From RGIG3009 sp045578625 (GTDB lineage Bacteria; Bacillota; Clostridia; Oscillospirales; Acutalibacteraceae), in contig JAZNKN010000005.1 of assembly GCA_045578625.1 (NCBI GenBank), forward strand, positions 1 through 13,484: 13,484 nucleotides of DNA, written 5' to 3'. How positions within the stretch are numbered: the first letter of the stretch is position 1; every line of letters starts with the position of its first letter. The translations under genes and the position numbers were made by a program. Positions 1-6,818 of the stretch are shown here, piece by piece. The notes below the pieces were generated by a model. It saw nothing but the letters and a program-made list of their open reading frames with translations, searched no databases and was not told the origin of the DNA.

Positions 1-210
1 GGATTTTTCCCAATGACAGTTTTGCGCGGCAACACCGATCTCGCTGCCCTTGACCGCTTCCAGCGCGGCAGGCAGATCCCCAAACGGAACGCCGACCATA
101 ACGTCACACGTTGCATCTGCCCCCAACGGCTTGATCGCTTCGATCAGCTCGGTGGCTTCCGCCGGGGTCTTGTTCATTTTCCAGTTACCCGCAATAACAT
201 ACTTACCCAT
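1..210 (-). CDS. tpiA: Triosephosphate isomerase, N-terminal part (runs off window)
   Basis: This enzyme interconverts dihydroxyacetone phosphate and glyceraldehyde 3-phosphate in the cytoplasmic glycolytic pathway. Only the first 70 codons are in the window, and the gene continues beyond base 1. The N-terminus carries the family hallmark AGNWKMNKT (residues 7-15), with the substrate-binding Asn and Lys. It continues through the beta-2 segment (VMVGVPFGDLP) into the AAQNCHWEK segment that precedes the third strand. The ATG at 208-210 is chosen because AAGGAG lies just upstream, overlapping the pgk stop codon (TAAGGAG). The gap to pgk is 13 bases, so tpiA is the second gene of a pgk-tpiA operon and is probably translationally linked to it. 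Identification is secure; the C-terminal half with the catalytic His and Glu cannot be checked here. Confidence 0.96.
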   Translation of the reverse strand, partial: MGKYVIAGNWKMNKTPAEATELIEAIKPLGADATCDVMVGVPFGDLPAALEAVKGSEIGVAAQNCHWEKS

Positions 211-223
211 TCTTTTTCTCTCC

Positions 224-1435
224 TTATTTGTCGCTCATAGCCACGATACCCGGAAGCTCCTTGCCCTCCAGGAACTCCAGCGACGCACCGCCGCCGGTGG
301 AAATGTGGCTCATTTTGTCGCCGTAGCCCAGCGTGTTGACAGCCGCCGCGGAATCGCCACCGCCGATGATGGTGGTAGCATCCGTTTCTGCCAGCGCCTT
401 GGCGACGGCGATGGTGCCTTCGGCGAGGGTCGGGTTCTCAAACACGCCCATCGGGCCGTTCCACACGACCGTCTTGGCAGATTTCACTTCTGCAGCGAAC
501 AACTCCGCCGTCTTGGGACCGATATCCAGACCCATACGGTCGGCCGGAATGGCATCCGCAGCGACTACCTGGACGTCCACCGGACCGTCGATGGGGTTCG
601 GGAACTCGGCAGCCGTCTTACAGTCGACCGGCAGTAGCAGCTTGACGCCCTTCGCCTCAGCGCGGGCGAGCATCTCGCGGCAGTAGTCGATCTTCTCGCT
701 GTCGAGCAGCGAGGTGCCGACGCCGTAACCCTTGGCAGCCAGGAAGGTGTACGCCATACCGCCGCCGATGATGAGGGTATCCGCCTTGTTCAGCAGGTTT
801 TCAATAACGTTCAGCTTGTCGGCAACCTTGGCACCGCCCAGAATGGTGACGAACGGACGAACCGGATTCTCCACGGCGTTGCCGAGGAATTCGATCTCCT
901 TCGCCATCAGATAGCCGTTAGCGGACTCTTCCACGTAGGAAGCCACGCCGACGGTGGAGCAGTGCGCGCGGTGAGCGGCACCGAACGCGTCATTAACAAA
1001 CAGATCAGCCAGCGAAGCCAGATCGCGGGACAGCGCCTCGCCGTTCTTGGTCTCCTCAGCGCGATAACGGGTGTTCTGCAGCAGAACCACGTCGCCGTCC
1101 TTCATAGCGGCAACGGCCTTCTTGGCGTTCTCGCCGACGACCTCGTCGTCCGCAGCGAACACGACCGGACGGCCGAGCTTCTCTTCCAGACGGACAGCCA
1201 CGGGAGCCAGCGACAGCTCCGGCTTGGGCTCACCCTTCGGTTTGCCGAGGTGAGAGCAGAGGATGACCTTCGCGCCCTGGTCGAGAAGATACTGGATGGT
1301 GGGCAGAGCCGCGACGATGCGGTTCTCGTCCGTGATGACGCCGTTCTTCAGCGGCACGTTGAAATCACAGCGGACCAGCACGCGCTTACCTTTGACAGCC
1401 AGATCCTCAACAGTTTTTTTGTTCAAGAGATTCAT
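224..1435 (-). CDS. pgk: Phosphoglycerate kinase
   Basis: This enzyme transfers phosphate between 1,3-bisphosphoglycerate and ADP in glycolysis, and works in reverse in gluconeogenesis. The product is 403 residues, close to the usual bacterial length. Visible signatures are RCDFNVP (residues 22-28, substrate-binding Arg, Asp and Asn), SHLGKPKG (about 62-69), the hinge region with NGPMGVFE, and the nucleotide-binding loop GGGDSAAAV at about 358. The frame is open further upstream to 1528, but the ATG at 1433-1435 is preferred for two reasons: it has AAAGGGG about 8 bases upstream, and the longer version would run through the promoter at 1500-1528. It is the first gene of a pgk-tpiA operon on the minus strand, and its stop overlaps the tpiA ribosome binding site. 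Nothing is unusual about the enzyme itself. Confidence 0.98.
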   Translation of the reverse strand: MNLLNKKTVEDLAVKGKRVLVRCDFNVPLKNGVITDENRIVAALPTIQYLLDQGAKVILCSHLGKPKGEPKPELSLAPVAVRLEEKLGRPVVFAADDEVVGENAKKAVAAMKDGDVVLLQNTRYRAEETKNGEALSRDLASLADLFVNDAFGAAHRAHCSTVGVASYVEESANGYLMAKEIEFLGNAVENPVRPFVTILGGAKVADKLNVIENLLNKADTLIIGGGMAYTFLAAKGYGVGTSLLDSEKIDYCREMLARAEAKGVKLLLPVDCKTAAEFPNPIDGPVDVQVVAADAIPADRMGLDIGPKTAELFAAEVKSAKTVVWNGPMGVFENPTLAEGTIAVAKALAETDATTIIGGGDSAAAVNTLGYGDKMSHISTGGGASLEFLEGKELPGIVAMSDK

Positions 1436-1499
1436 ACGAATTCCCCTTTCATACTTTTGGGCGTTTCGCTCCATCGGAAAGAAACCCCATACGTACTTT

Positions 1500-1528
1500 A
1501 TTTTACTCTTTTTGGTAGCTTTTTTCAA
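1500..1528 (-). promoter_or_regulatory. Promoter of the pgk-tpiA operon
   Basis: Read on the minus strand, TTGAAA (1528-1523) is separated by 17 bases from TAAAAT (1505-1500), a good sigma-A-type promoter. Transcription would begin near 1493, leaving a leader of about 58 bases before the pgk ATG. It lies downstream of the terminator of the preceding minus-strand gene, so pgk-tpiA appears to be an independent unit. Confidence 0.72.
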
Positions 1529-1561
1529 GTGCTATGCATAAAAAACCGCTAAAAAAGCAAA

Positions 1562-1593
1562 GAAAAATATCCGCAGCACACGGCTGCGGATAT
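1562..1593 (-). terminator. Rho-independent terminator of the carboxypeptidase-like gene
   Basis: An 11-base perfect inverted repeat, ATATCCGCAGC (1567-1577) and GCTGCGGATAT (1583-1593), encloses a 5-base loop. Read on the minus strand it is followed by a T run (complement of the A run at 1563-1567). It begins 5 bases after the stop codon of the gene ending at 1599, and it separates that operon from pgk. Confidence 0.9.
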
Positions 1594-1598
1594 GGCGG

Positions 1599-2963
1599 TT
1601 ATTTACTCCGTTTACGCCGGCGGCGGTTGTACCGGATAACCAGAAATACATATCCTGCGATGAGAAGCAGGAGGATACCAACGATCAACAGCATCCATCC
1701 GGAGGTGACGAACCGCCCGACCGCCGACCAGAACGCGGTCAACCCGCTGTACGGCGCGGCTTCGGCGGAGGCGAGATCCACCGCGGCGATCCGTTTGCCG
1801 TCGAGATACAGGTTCATTGTACCCAACACCTGTCCTTTAGTGATGGGTGCGGAGAAGGAGTCTTTGGTATAAACGATCTCGCGCGTGACGGATTTAAGGT
1901 CAGCACCCTCCCGGAGGACGGTGCTGACGTCTTTAACCGGTACGAGGGAGACGTATTTCCGGTCGGCACAGTTGCTGACCGAAACGCGACCGACCGGCTC
2001 ATCCTTGCGCAGCAGCGACTCATACGTGAAATCCAACAGACCCCAACGAATGAGCAGGCGCGCGTCGGCGTAGGCGTGGTTGGTGGCGTTGCCTTTGTCA
2101 TCCTTTTTGGGCGCGCCCATCACGATGGCCATATAATCGTAGCCGTCCATACTGCCGTATGCCATCAGGCTCAGCTCGGTCAGCGTGCCGCCGGTGCGGC
2201 CGCCGGTGGCGTATTGGTAATACGCGCCCGCGGATACCGGACGCAGCATATCGTTGCTGGTCGGCCAGCTACGGGTCTTACCGTTGGACACGGGGGTGAC
2301 GGTCCACTGCTTCAGCGTAAACATGGTCTCGATCTCGGGGTACTGCATCGCGTAGCGGGAAAAAGTCATCACGTCCCGCGCCGACATATACTGGCCTTCC
2401 TCGTTGAGACCCATGACGTTGGTAAAGTGTGAGTTGGTGCAGCCCAGCTCCAACGCAAAAGCGTTCAAACCCTCAACGAACGCTTCCGGCGAGCCGGAAA
2501 GCTTGGTTGCCAGTGCGATAGCAGCGTCGGCGGCGGTCTGGATAGCGCAGACCGTCAACAGGTCGCGCAGCGTCCACGTTTCCCCGAAATTCATCAGCGC
2601 CACGTGCAGACCGGTGCCAGCAACGTAATGGTTGAACTGATACAGCGTATATTCCGCGGTCTCGGTGTCAATATCCAATTTTTGCTCCGTGATAAGCTTC
2701 ATGGCGTAGCCCACCATCGCCACACGCATCAGCGAGCCGGGTTGATAGCGGACGTCAGCTTCCTTTTCATACAGGATGACGTCCTGCTCCGGACGGATGC
2801 CCATGTACAGCATCATTGCCGAAGGAGAAACGATAGTCTCCTCCTCGGTTTCCGGGAATTCATATAACAGCGGCTCCGCGGTAACGGAGAACGCGGTCGT
2901 CAACAGCAGTGGGATGATGAGCAGCGCACAGACGACCTGCCGAAAAAGGCGCTTGTGTGTCAT
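1599..2963 (-). CDS. PBP5/DacF-like D,D-carboxypeptidase homologue with degenerate active site
   Basis: The product is 454 residues and has the architecture of a low-molecular-weight penicillin-binding protein. It has a signal peptide (about 1-29, hydrophobic core VCALLIIPLLLTTAFSV), a serine peptidase S11 domain (about 45-315), a C-terminal beta-rich domain (about 320-400), one membrane segment (about 423-443) and a basic tail (RRRRKRSK). Active DacF/PBP5 enzymes trim D-Ala from peptidoglycan stem peptides using SxxK, SxN and KTG motifs. Here the aligned positions read S77-L-M-R80, T143-A-A145 (before DAAIALA) and R256-T-G258, so the catalytic Lys, the SxN Ser and Asn, and the KTG Lys are all replaced. 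The nucleophile Ser and the fold-defining context (LGCTNSHFTNVMGLNEEG) remain. A regulatory or ligand-binding pseudoenzyme is inferred. The ATG at 2961-2963 follows AAGGAG with an 8-base gap. It lies 23 bases downstream of the uracil-DNA glycosylase gene, so the two are probably co-transcribed. Confidence 0.9.
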   Translation of the reverse strand: MTHKRLFRQVVCALLIIPLLLTTAFSVTAEPLLYEFPETEEETIVSPSAMMLYMGIRPEQDVILYEKEADVRYQPGSLMRVAMVGYAMKLITEQKLDIDTETAEYTLYQFNHYVAGTGLHVALMNFGETWTLRDLLTVCAIQTAADAAIALATKLSGSPEAFVEGLNAFALELGCTNSHFTNVMGLNEEGQYMSARDVMTFSRYAMQYPEIETMFTLKQWTVTPVSNGKTRSWPTSNDMLRPVSAGAYYQYATGGRTGGTLTELSLMAYGSMDGYDYMAIVMGAPKKDDKGNATNHAYADARLLIRWGLLDFTYESLLRKDEPVGRVSVSNCADRKYVSLVPVKDVSTVLREGADLKSVTREIVYTKDSFSAPITKGQVLGTMNLYLDGKRIAAVDLASAEAAPYSGLTAFWSAVGRFVTSGWMLLIVGILLLLIAGYVFLVIRYNRRRRKRSK

Positions 2964-2986
2964 TAAAACGACTCCTTACAGCAAGA

Positions 2987-3574
2987 TTATTCAAAAACAA
3001 GGGTGGTATTTGTGCAAATTTCTTCAATCTTATCCCGAAGTGTGAGGAAATCGGCAAACGCGTCGGGTTTTTGGTTGGGATTACGCAGGATGGCAGCAGG
3101 GTGGAACATTCCCATATACAAAACGCCGTTCTTCTCAAAAAACTGGCCGTGCTGCTTGGTGACCTTGAACTCCGGCGAGATCATACGGAACGCCGCCACA
3201 CGCCCCAGACACACGATGATCTTGGGACGGATGTGAGCGATCTGGTCGGCCAGCCAATGGGCGCAGGCGTCCTGCTCCTCCGGAAGCGGGTCACGGTTTT
3301 GCGGCGGACGGCACTTGACCATATTCGCGATGTAGATGTTGTGCTTGCGCGACAGACCTACCGCTTCCAGCATTGTGTCCAGCAACTTGCCGGCGCGGCC
3401 GACAAACGGTTCACCCAGCTTGTCCTCGTTTTCACCGGGGCCCTCTCCGATAAACAGCACTTCGGCATGGGGGTTGCCCACGCCAAACACAACGTTGTTG
3501 CGCGTTTCACAAAGGCCACAGGCGCGGCAGGTCTTGCAAGAAAGCTCCAGAGCGCGGAATTCGGTTTCGTTCAT
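2987..3574 (-). CDS. Uracil-DNA glycosylase, family 4 (Fe-S)
   Basis: This enzyme removes uracil from DNA (from cytosine deamination or dUTP misincorporation) to start base excision repair. The 195-residue product is typical in size for the iron-sulfur family 4/5 type. Features in order: candidate 4Fe-4S ligands C16-x-x-C19 (C22 also nearby), the active-site loop GEGPGENED (43-51), the PFVGRAGKLLD segment (56-66), the third and fourth cluster Cys C88 (in NMVKCRPP) and C104 (in EEQDACAHW), and the C-terminal FHPAA motif (157-161). The cysteine spacing fits the family pattern. The ATG at 3572-3574 has only a modest ribosome binding site (AAAGGGCGG). It is the first gene of a minus-strand pair with the carboxypeptidase homologue and is divergent from parA. 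Confidence 0.93.
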   Translation of the reverse strand: MNETEFRALELSCKTCRACGLCETRNNVVFGVGNPHAEVLFIGEGPGENEDKLGEPFVGRAGKLLDTMLEAVGLSRKHNIYIANMVKCRPPQNRDPLPEEQDACAHWLADQIAHIRPKIIVCLGRVAAFRMISPEFKVTKQHGQFFEKNGVLYMGMFHPAAILRNPNQKPDAFADFLTLRDKIEEICTNTTLVFE

Positions 3575-3620
3575 AGTGTATCCGCCCTTTACATTATATT
3601 ACATTATATATAGTAATCAT

Positions 3621-3649
3621 AGTGTACCACAAAGCGCAGGGGAAGTAAA
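3621..3649 (-). promoter_or_regulatory. Probable promoter of the uracil-DNA glycosylase operon
   Basis: On the minus strand TTTACT (3649-3644) lies 17 bases before TACACT (3626-3621). The latter is preceded by TGG, giving an extended -10 (TGnTACACT). An AT-rich tract just downstream holds two more TATAAT-like hexamers (complements of 3593-3598 and 3603-3608), so the exact start site is uncertain. Confidence 0.5.
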
Positions 3650-3702
3650 GGAGCGGTAGAGACTTTTTGAAAAGAAAAACCGCAGTTTTTGTCGGCGGTG
3701 AA

Positions 3703-3718
3703 TGTTTCATGTGAAACA
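3703..3718. promoter_or_regulatory. parS: parS-like centromere site upstream of parA
   Basis: The 16-mer TGTTTCATGTGAAACA matches the bacterial parS consensus TGTTTCACGTGAAACA at 15 of 16 positions, differing only at the central C (here T). The symmetry extends to AATG...CATT (3701-3720). ParB loads at such sites to nucleate the partition complex and recruit SMC. It sits in the divergent region about 100 bases upstream of parA and upstream of the parA promoter, so it could also bring ParB close to that promoter. Confidence 0.85.
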
Positions 3719-3754
3719 TTTTTCAAAAAATGCGCGATGTTTTACAATTTTCTC

Positions 3755-3783
3755 TTTTCATCCCCAAAAAAGTGTGCTATGAT
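3755..3783 (+). promoter_or_regulatory. Probable promoter of parA-parB
   Basis: TATGAT (3778-3783) is preceded by TGC, forming an extended -10 element (TGnTATGAT). A weak -35, TTTTCA (3755-3760), lies 17 bases upstream. Transcription would start near 3790, just ahead of the parA ribosome binding site, giving a very short leader. Confidence 0.55.
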
Positions 3784-3806
3784 TGAGAACGATAAGAGGT
3801 GACAGT

Positions 3807-4568
3807 ATGGGCAAGATCATTGCCGTTGTAAATCAAAAAGGCGGTGTGGGCAAGACCACCACGACCGTGAACCTGACCTCGGCAGTGGGCGCTGCCGGAA
3901 AACGGTGCTTGCTGGTGGATCTGGACCCCCAAGGCAACGCCACCAGTGGTGTAGGCATTGACAAGCGGCAGAGCGCCGTGTCGGTGTACGAGCTGCTGAT
4001 CGGCAAGGGAGATCCCGAGACCGGCGTTAAGACGACGCCGTTCCGTAACGTGGACGTGATGCCGTCGAGCATCCAGCTTGCCGGTGCGGAGATCGAGATG
4101 GTGGAGCTCAGCCGCCGCGAAAGCCGCTTGAAGGCGGTGTTGGCAGCGCTGCGTGACCGGTATGACTACGTATTTATCGATTGTCCGCCGTCGCTCGGTC
4201 TACTCACACTCAACGCGTTGTGTGCCGCGGACACGTTGCTTGTGCCGATCCAGTGCGAATACTACGCGTTGGAGGGTCTGTCGCAGCTGATGGCGACGGT
4301 GCGGCAGGTCAAGCGCTTATACAACCCGCAGCTGGAGCTGGAGGGCGTGCTGCTGACGATGTTTGACGGACGGTTGAACCTGACGCAGCAGGTGGTGGCA
4401 GAGGTCAAGCGGTTTTTCCCGCGCAAAGTATTTGCTACGCCTATCCCGCGCAGCGTGCGGTTATCCGAGGCGCCAAGCTTCGGAAAGCCGATCAATTATT
4501 ACGATAAGCATTCCAAAGGCGCGCTGGCGTACGACAAGCTGGCGCAGGAATTGATAAACGGAAGGTAA
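3807..4568 (+). CDS. parA: Chromosome partitioning ATPase ParA/Soj
   Basis: This is a Walker-type ATPase that forms a DNA-bound dimer and works with ParB in origin segregation; in Bacillus the homologue Soj also regulates DnaA. The product is 253 residues. It has the deviant Walker A KGGVGKTT (11-18, with G12 and K16), Walker A' D40 in LLVDLDPQGN, and Walker B D125 in YVFIDCPPS. It also has FDGRLNL containing R189, which aligns with the Soj DNA-binding Arg. The frame is open to a TTG at 3783, but the ATG at 3807 is preferred: it has AGAGGTGA 5-12 bases upstream, starts with the canonical MGKIIAVVNQ, and the longer form would begin at the -10 element. It is 12 bases from parB and is followed by serS. 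Confidence 0.97.
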   Translation: MGKIIAVVNQKGGVGKTTTTVNLTSAVGAAGKRCLLVDLDPQGNATSGVGIDKRQSAVSVYELLIGKGDPETGVKTTPFRNVDVMPSSIQLAGAEIEMVELSRRESRLKAVLAALRDRYDYVFIDCPPSLGLLTLNALCAADTLLVPIQCEYYALEGLSQLMATVRQVKRLYNPQLELEGVLLTMFDGRLNLTQQVVAEVKRFFPRKVFATPIPRSVRLSEAPSFGKPINYYDKHSKGALAYDKLAQELINGR

Positions 4569-4580
4569 GGAGGAAAACGG

Positions 4581-5435
4581 ATGGCTGCGAAAGTGGGCGG
4601 ACTCGGTCGAGGCTTGGATGCTTTGTTTGCCGAAAACGCCGTGGAAGAGCAGGGAAAGACCGTTTCCCTGCGCATTTCGGAGATCGAACCCAATCGGGAT
4701 CAGCCGCGCAAACAGTTTGATGAGGCAGCACTGGCCGATCTGGCGGCATCCATCGAGCAGTACGGTGTGCTGCAGCCGCTGTTGGTGCGGCCGTTGCCGC
4801 ACGGCGGCTACCAGTTGGTAGCGGGTGAGCGTCGTTGGCGCGCATCGCGTATGGCGGGGCTGGCCGAGGTGCCGGTGGTCGTGCGGGAAATGACCGACCG
4901 CGAGGCATCGGAGCTGGCGTTGATCGAAAACCTGCAGCGGCAGGACCTGAATGCGATGGAAGAAGCGTTGGGATACCGCACGCTGATGGAGCAGTACGGT
5001 ATGACGCAGGAGGATGCGGCGCGTGCGGTGAACAAATCTCGTCCGGCGGTCGCGAATGCGCTCCGACTGTTGAATTTACCGGACGAGCTTGCTGAAATGG
5101 TACGCAGCGGGCAATTGTCCGCCGGCCATGCGCGCACGCTGTTGTCGTTTGAGACAGCCGAGGCGCAGCGCGAGGCGGCGCAGGCCGTTATCAAGCAGGA
5201 TCTGTCCGTACGGGCGCTGGAAAAGATGGCGAAAGCATCACGAAGTACCAAGCGCCCCGAAAAGCCCCTCCGGCGGAGGGAAAGCTTGTATGATGAGGTC
5301 GAAATCGTGCTGACAGAGCAGCTTGGCCGTAAGGTCCGCGTGGTGGACAAAGGCGAGGGCGGCGTGTTGCAGCTGGAGTTTTATTCTAAGGATGACCTGA
5401 CGGCGTTGGCAAATCAGTTTGCGCCGCAGCAATAA
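4581..5435 (+). CDS. parB: Chromosome partitioning CTPase ParB/Spo0J
   Basis: This parS-binding CTPase clamp spreads on DNA and recruits SMC/condensin. The product is 284 residues. In order, it has an N-terminal ParA-stimulating peptide (LGRGLDALF, 8-16), the ParB/Srx-like N-domain (about 28-120) with the CTP-binding GERRWR motif (82-87) and ENLQRQDLN (116-124), a helix-turn-helix that reads parS (about 139-165, YGMTQEDAARAVNKS), and a C-terminal dimerisation domain (about 235-280). The ATG at 4581 follows AAGGAGG (4567-4573), which overlaps the parA stop, so the pair is coupled. Two parS-like sites, at 3703 and 6735, bracket the parA-parB-serS block. Confidence 0.97.
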   Translation: MAAKVGGLGRGLDALFAENAVEEQGKTVSLRISEIEPNRDQPRKQFDEAALADLAASIEQYGVLQPLLVRPLPHGGYQLVAGERRWRASRMAGLAEVPVVVREMTDREASELALIENLQRQDLNAMEEALGYRTLMEQYGMTQEDAARAVNKSRPAVANALRLLNLPDELAEMVRSGQLSAGHARTLLSFETAEAQREAAQAVIKQDLSVRALEKMAKASRSTKRPEKPLRRRESLYDEVEIVLTEQLGRKVRVVDKGEGGVLQLEFYSKDDLTALANQFAPQQ

Positions 5436-5451
5436 GAGAGGGAGATACACT

Positions 5452-6735
5452 ATGGTAGACATTAAACTGGTACGCAGCGAGCCGGATTTTGTGAAAACCG
5501 CGGTTCGCAAGCGCGAAATGAATCTGGACAGCGTCATTGACGAGATCCTGGACATCGACGCGCAGCGTCGTCAACTGTCCGGCCAGACCGATGCGCTCAA
5601 GGCGCAGCAGAATGCGGCCTCCAAGCAGATCCCGCAGATCAAAAAGGCGGGCGGCGACGTTTCCGCGATCATGGCTGAGATGAAGGAACTGTCCACGAAG
5701 ATCAAGGAAGCGGACGCGGCCATCGGTGAGTTGGAGGAGAAGCAGAAATCGTTGCTGCTGTCCATCCCCAACCTGCCGGATCCCGACCTGAAAGAGGGCG
5801 GCAAGGAAAACAACGAGCCGGTACACTATTTCGGCGAGCAGCCGCAGTTCTCGTTCCCGATCCGCAACCACGTGGAGCTGTGCGAGAGCCTTGGTCTCAT
5901 CGATTATGAGCGTGGCGCGAAGATCGCCGGTAACGGCTGCTGGATCTACCGCGGTATGGGCGCTCGTCTGGAATGGGCGATCCTGAACTTCTTTATTGAC
6001 GAGCACATCCGCGACGGCTACGAATTCATCCTGCCGCCGCACATGCTGGGCTATGAGTGCGGCTACGTGGCGGGTCAGTTCCCGAAGTTTGAGGACGAGG
6101 TGTACTGGATCCAGAATCCCACCAGCTCCGACCGCAAGTTTATGCTGCCCACTGCCGAGACCGCGCTGGTCAACCTGCATCGCGACGAGATCATCCCGCG
6201 TGAGCAGTTGCCGCGCAAGTACATTGCGTACACTCCCTGCTACCGCCGCGAAGCGGGAAGCTACCGTTCGGAGGAGCGCGGCATGATCCGCGGTCATCAG
6301 TTCAATAAGGTGGAAATGGTGCAGTATACTACCGCAGAGGGCTCCGACGAGGCGTTTGCCGAGCTGGTCGGCAAGGCAGAGCGTCTGGTACAGAAGCTCG
6401 GCCTGCACTATCGTCTGTGCAAGCTGGCGGCAGGCGATTGCTCCTTCTCGATGGCGCGCACCTCGGATATTGAGGTGTGGATCCCCAGTATGGGTATCTA
6501 TAAGGAAGTCAGCTCGGCTTCCAATGGTCGTGATTATCAGGCGCGTCGCGGCAACGTCAAGTACCGCGACGAAAACGGCAAGCTGCAGCTGGTTCATACG
6601 CTCAACGCGTCGGGTCTGGCGACCAGCCGCGTGATCCCTGCGCTGGTGGAGCAGTACCAGAACGAAGATGGCTCGGTGACGGTTCCTGAGGTGCTGCGTC
6701 CGTATCTGGGCGGCACCCAGGTCCTCAAGCCCTGA
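5452..6735 (+). CDS. serS: Serine--tRNA ligase
   Basis: This class II aminoacyl-tRNA synthetase charges tRNA-Ser. The product is 427 residues. It has an N-terminal two-helix coiled-coil arm that contacts the tRNA (about 25-105) and a catalytic domain with the TAE serine-binding segment (234-236), motif 2 (TPCYRREAGS, 261-270) and motif 3 (TLNASGLATSR, 383-393). The ATG at 5452 is supported by AGAGGGAG just after the parB stop and by the conserved MVDIKLVRSEP start; upstream in-frame codons overlap parB. The gap to parB is 16 bases, so it is probably read with parA-parB. No T-box leader is present in the short gap. The active-site segments GDCSFSMARTSD and EVSSASN differ from the better-known GDxGFSAxKTYD and E(V/I)SSCSN. 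The TGA stop overlaps a parS-like site. Confidence 0.96.
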   Translation: MVDIKLVRSEPDFVKTAVRKREMNLDSVIDEILDIDAQRRQLSGQTDALKAQQNAASKQIPQIKKAGGDVSAIMAEMKELSTKIKEADAAIGELEEKQKSLLLSIPNLPDPDLKEGGKENNEPVHYFGEQPQFSFPIRNHVELCESLGLIDYERGAKIAGNGCWIYRGMGARLEWAILNFFIDEHIRDGYEFILPPHMLGYECGYVAGQFPKFEDEVYWIQNPTSSDRKFMLPTAETALVNLHRDEIIPREQLPRKYIAYTPCYRREAGSYRSEERGMIRGHQFNKVEMVQYTTAEGSDEAFAELVGKAERLVQKLGLHYRLCKLAAGDCSFSMARTSDIEVWIPSMGIYKEVSSASNGRDYQARRGNVKYRDENGKLQLVHTLNASGLATSRVIPALVEQYQNEDGSVTVPEVLRPYLGGTQVLKP

Positions 6736-6750
6736 GTTTCACGTGAAACA
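6735..6750. promoter_or_regulatory. parS: parS-like site at the serS stop codon
   Basis: AGTTTCACGTGAAACA matches the parS consensus at 15 of 16 positions; only the first base differs. Its first base is the last base of the serS TGA codon. It ends exactly where the first stem of the queT leader RNA begins (6751). In RNA the symmetric core could also fold as GTTTC-ACGT-GAAAC. It lies about 3.0 kb from the other parS-like site. Confidence 0.87.
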
Positions 6751-6810
6751 GGTCAGTTCGAAACCATCCTGACCCTGCGGCAACGACCGCAGAAATCAAA
6801 ACTATGGAGG
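6751..6810 (+). ncRNA. Candidate preQ1-type riboswitch controlling queT translation
   Basis: This 60-base leader folds as two abutting hairpins plus a pseudoknot. P1 is GGTCAG (6751-6756) with CTGACC (6769-6774), enclosing a 12-base loop. A second hairpin is CTGCGG (6775-6780) with CCGCAG (6787-6792). An A-rich linker (6793-6803) leads to ATGGAGG (6804-6810), the Shine-Dalgarno of queT. CCAT in the P1 loop (6764-6767) is complementary to ATGG (6804-6807), giving an H-type pseudoknot that would mask the ribosome binding site. QueT genes are known preQ1-riboswitch targets, and class II and III preQ1 aptamers have this hairpin-pseudoknot-extra-hairpin layout. Class assignment is uncertain because I judged it by architecture and gene context, not by a consensus match. 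Confidence 0.68.
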
Positions 6811-6818
6811 CAATTCCT

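Noticed and set aside
1436..1528. Upstream in-frame extension of pgk to an ATG at 1528
   Set aside because: The extension has no homology to the Pgk N-terminus, overlaps the TTGAAA-17-TAAAAT promoter, and the downstream ATG at 1435 has a good ribosome binding site.
1814..2963. The carboxypeptidase-like gene as a pseudogene
   Set aside because: The reading frame is uninterrupted over 454 codons with signal peptide, anchor, ribosome binding site and terminator. Only catalytic residues are changed.
3783..3806. TTG start for parA, eight codons upstream
   Set aside because: It lies on the -10 hexamer itself, so it could not be in the transcript; the ATG at 3807 has AGAGGTGA properly spaced.
5386..6597. 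Long open frame antisense to serS (403 codons)
   Set aside because: It is a shadow of a confirmed gene, caused by third-position GC bias. Composition is not protein-like and no family is recognisable.
6804..6818. ATG at 6804 as the queT start
   Set aside because: This ATG is part of the ATGGAGG Shine-Dalgarno, which is correctly spaced for the TTG at 6819. No upstream ribosome binding site serves the ATG.
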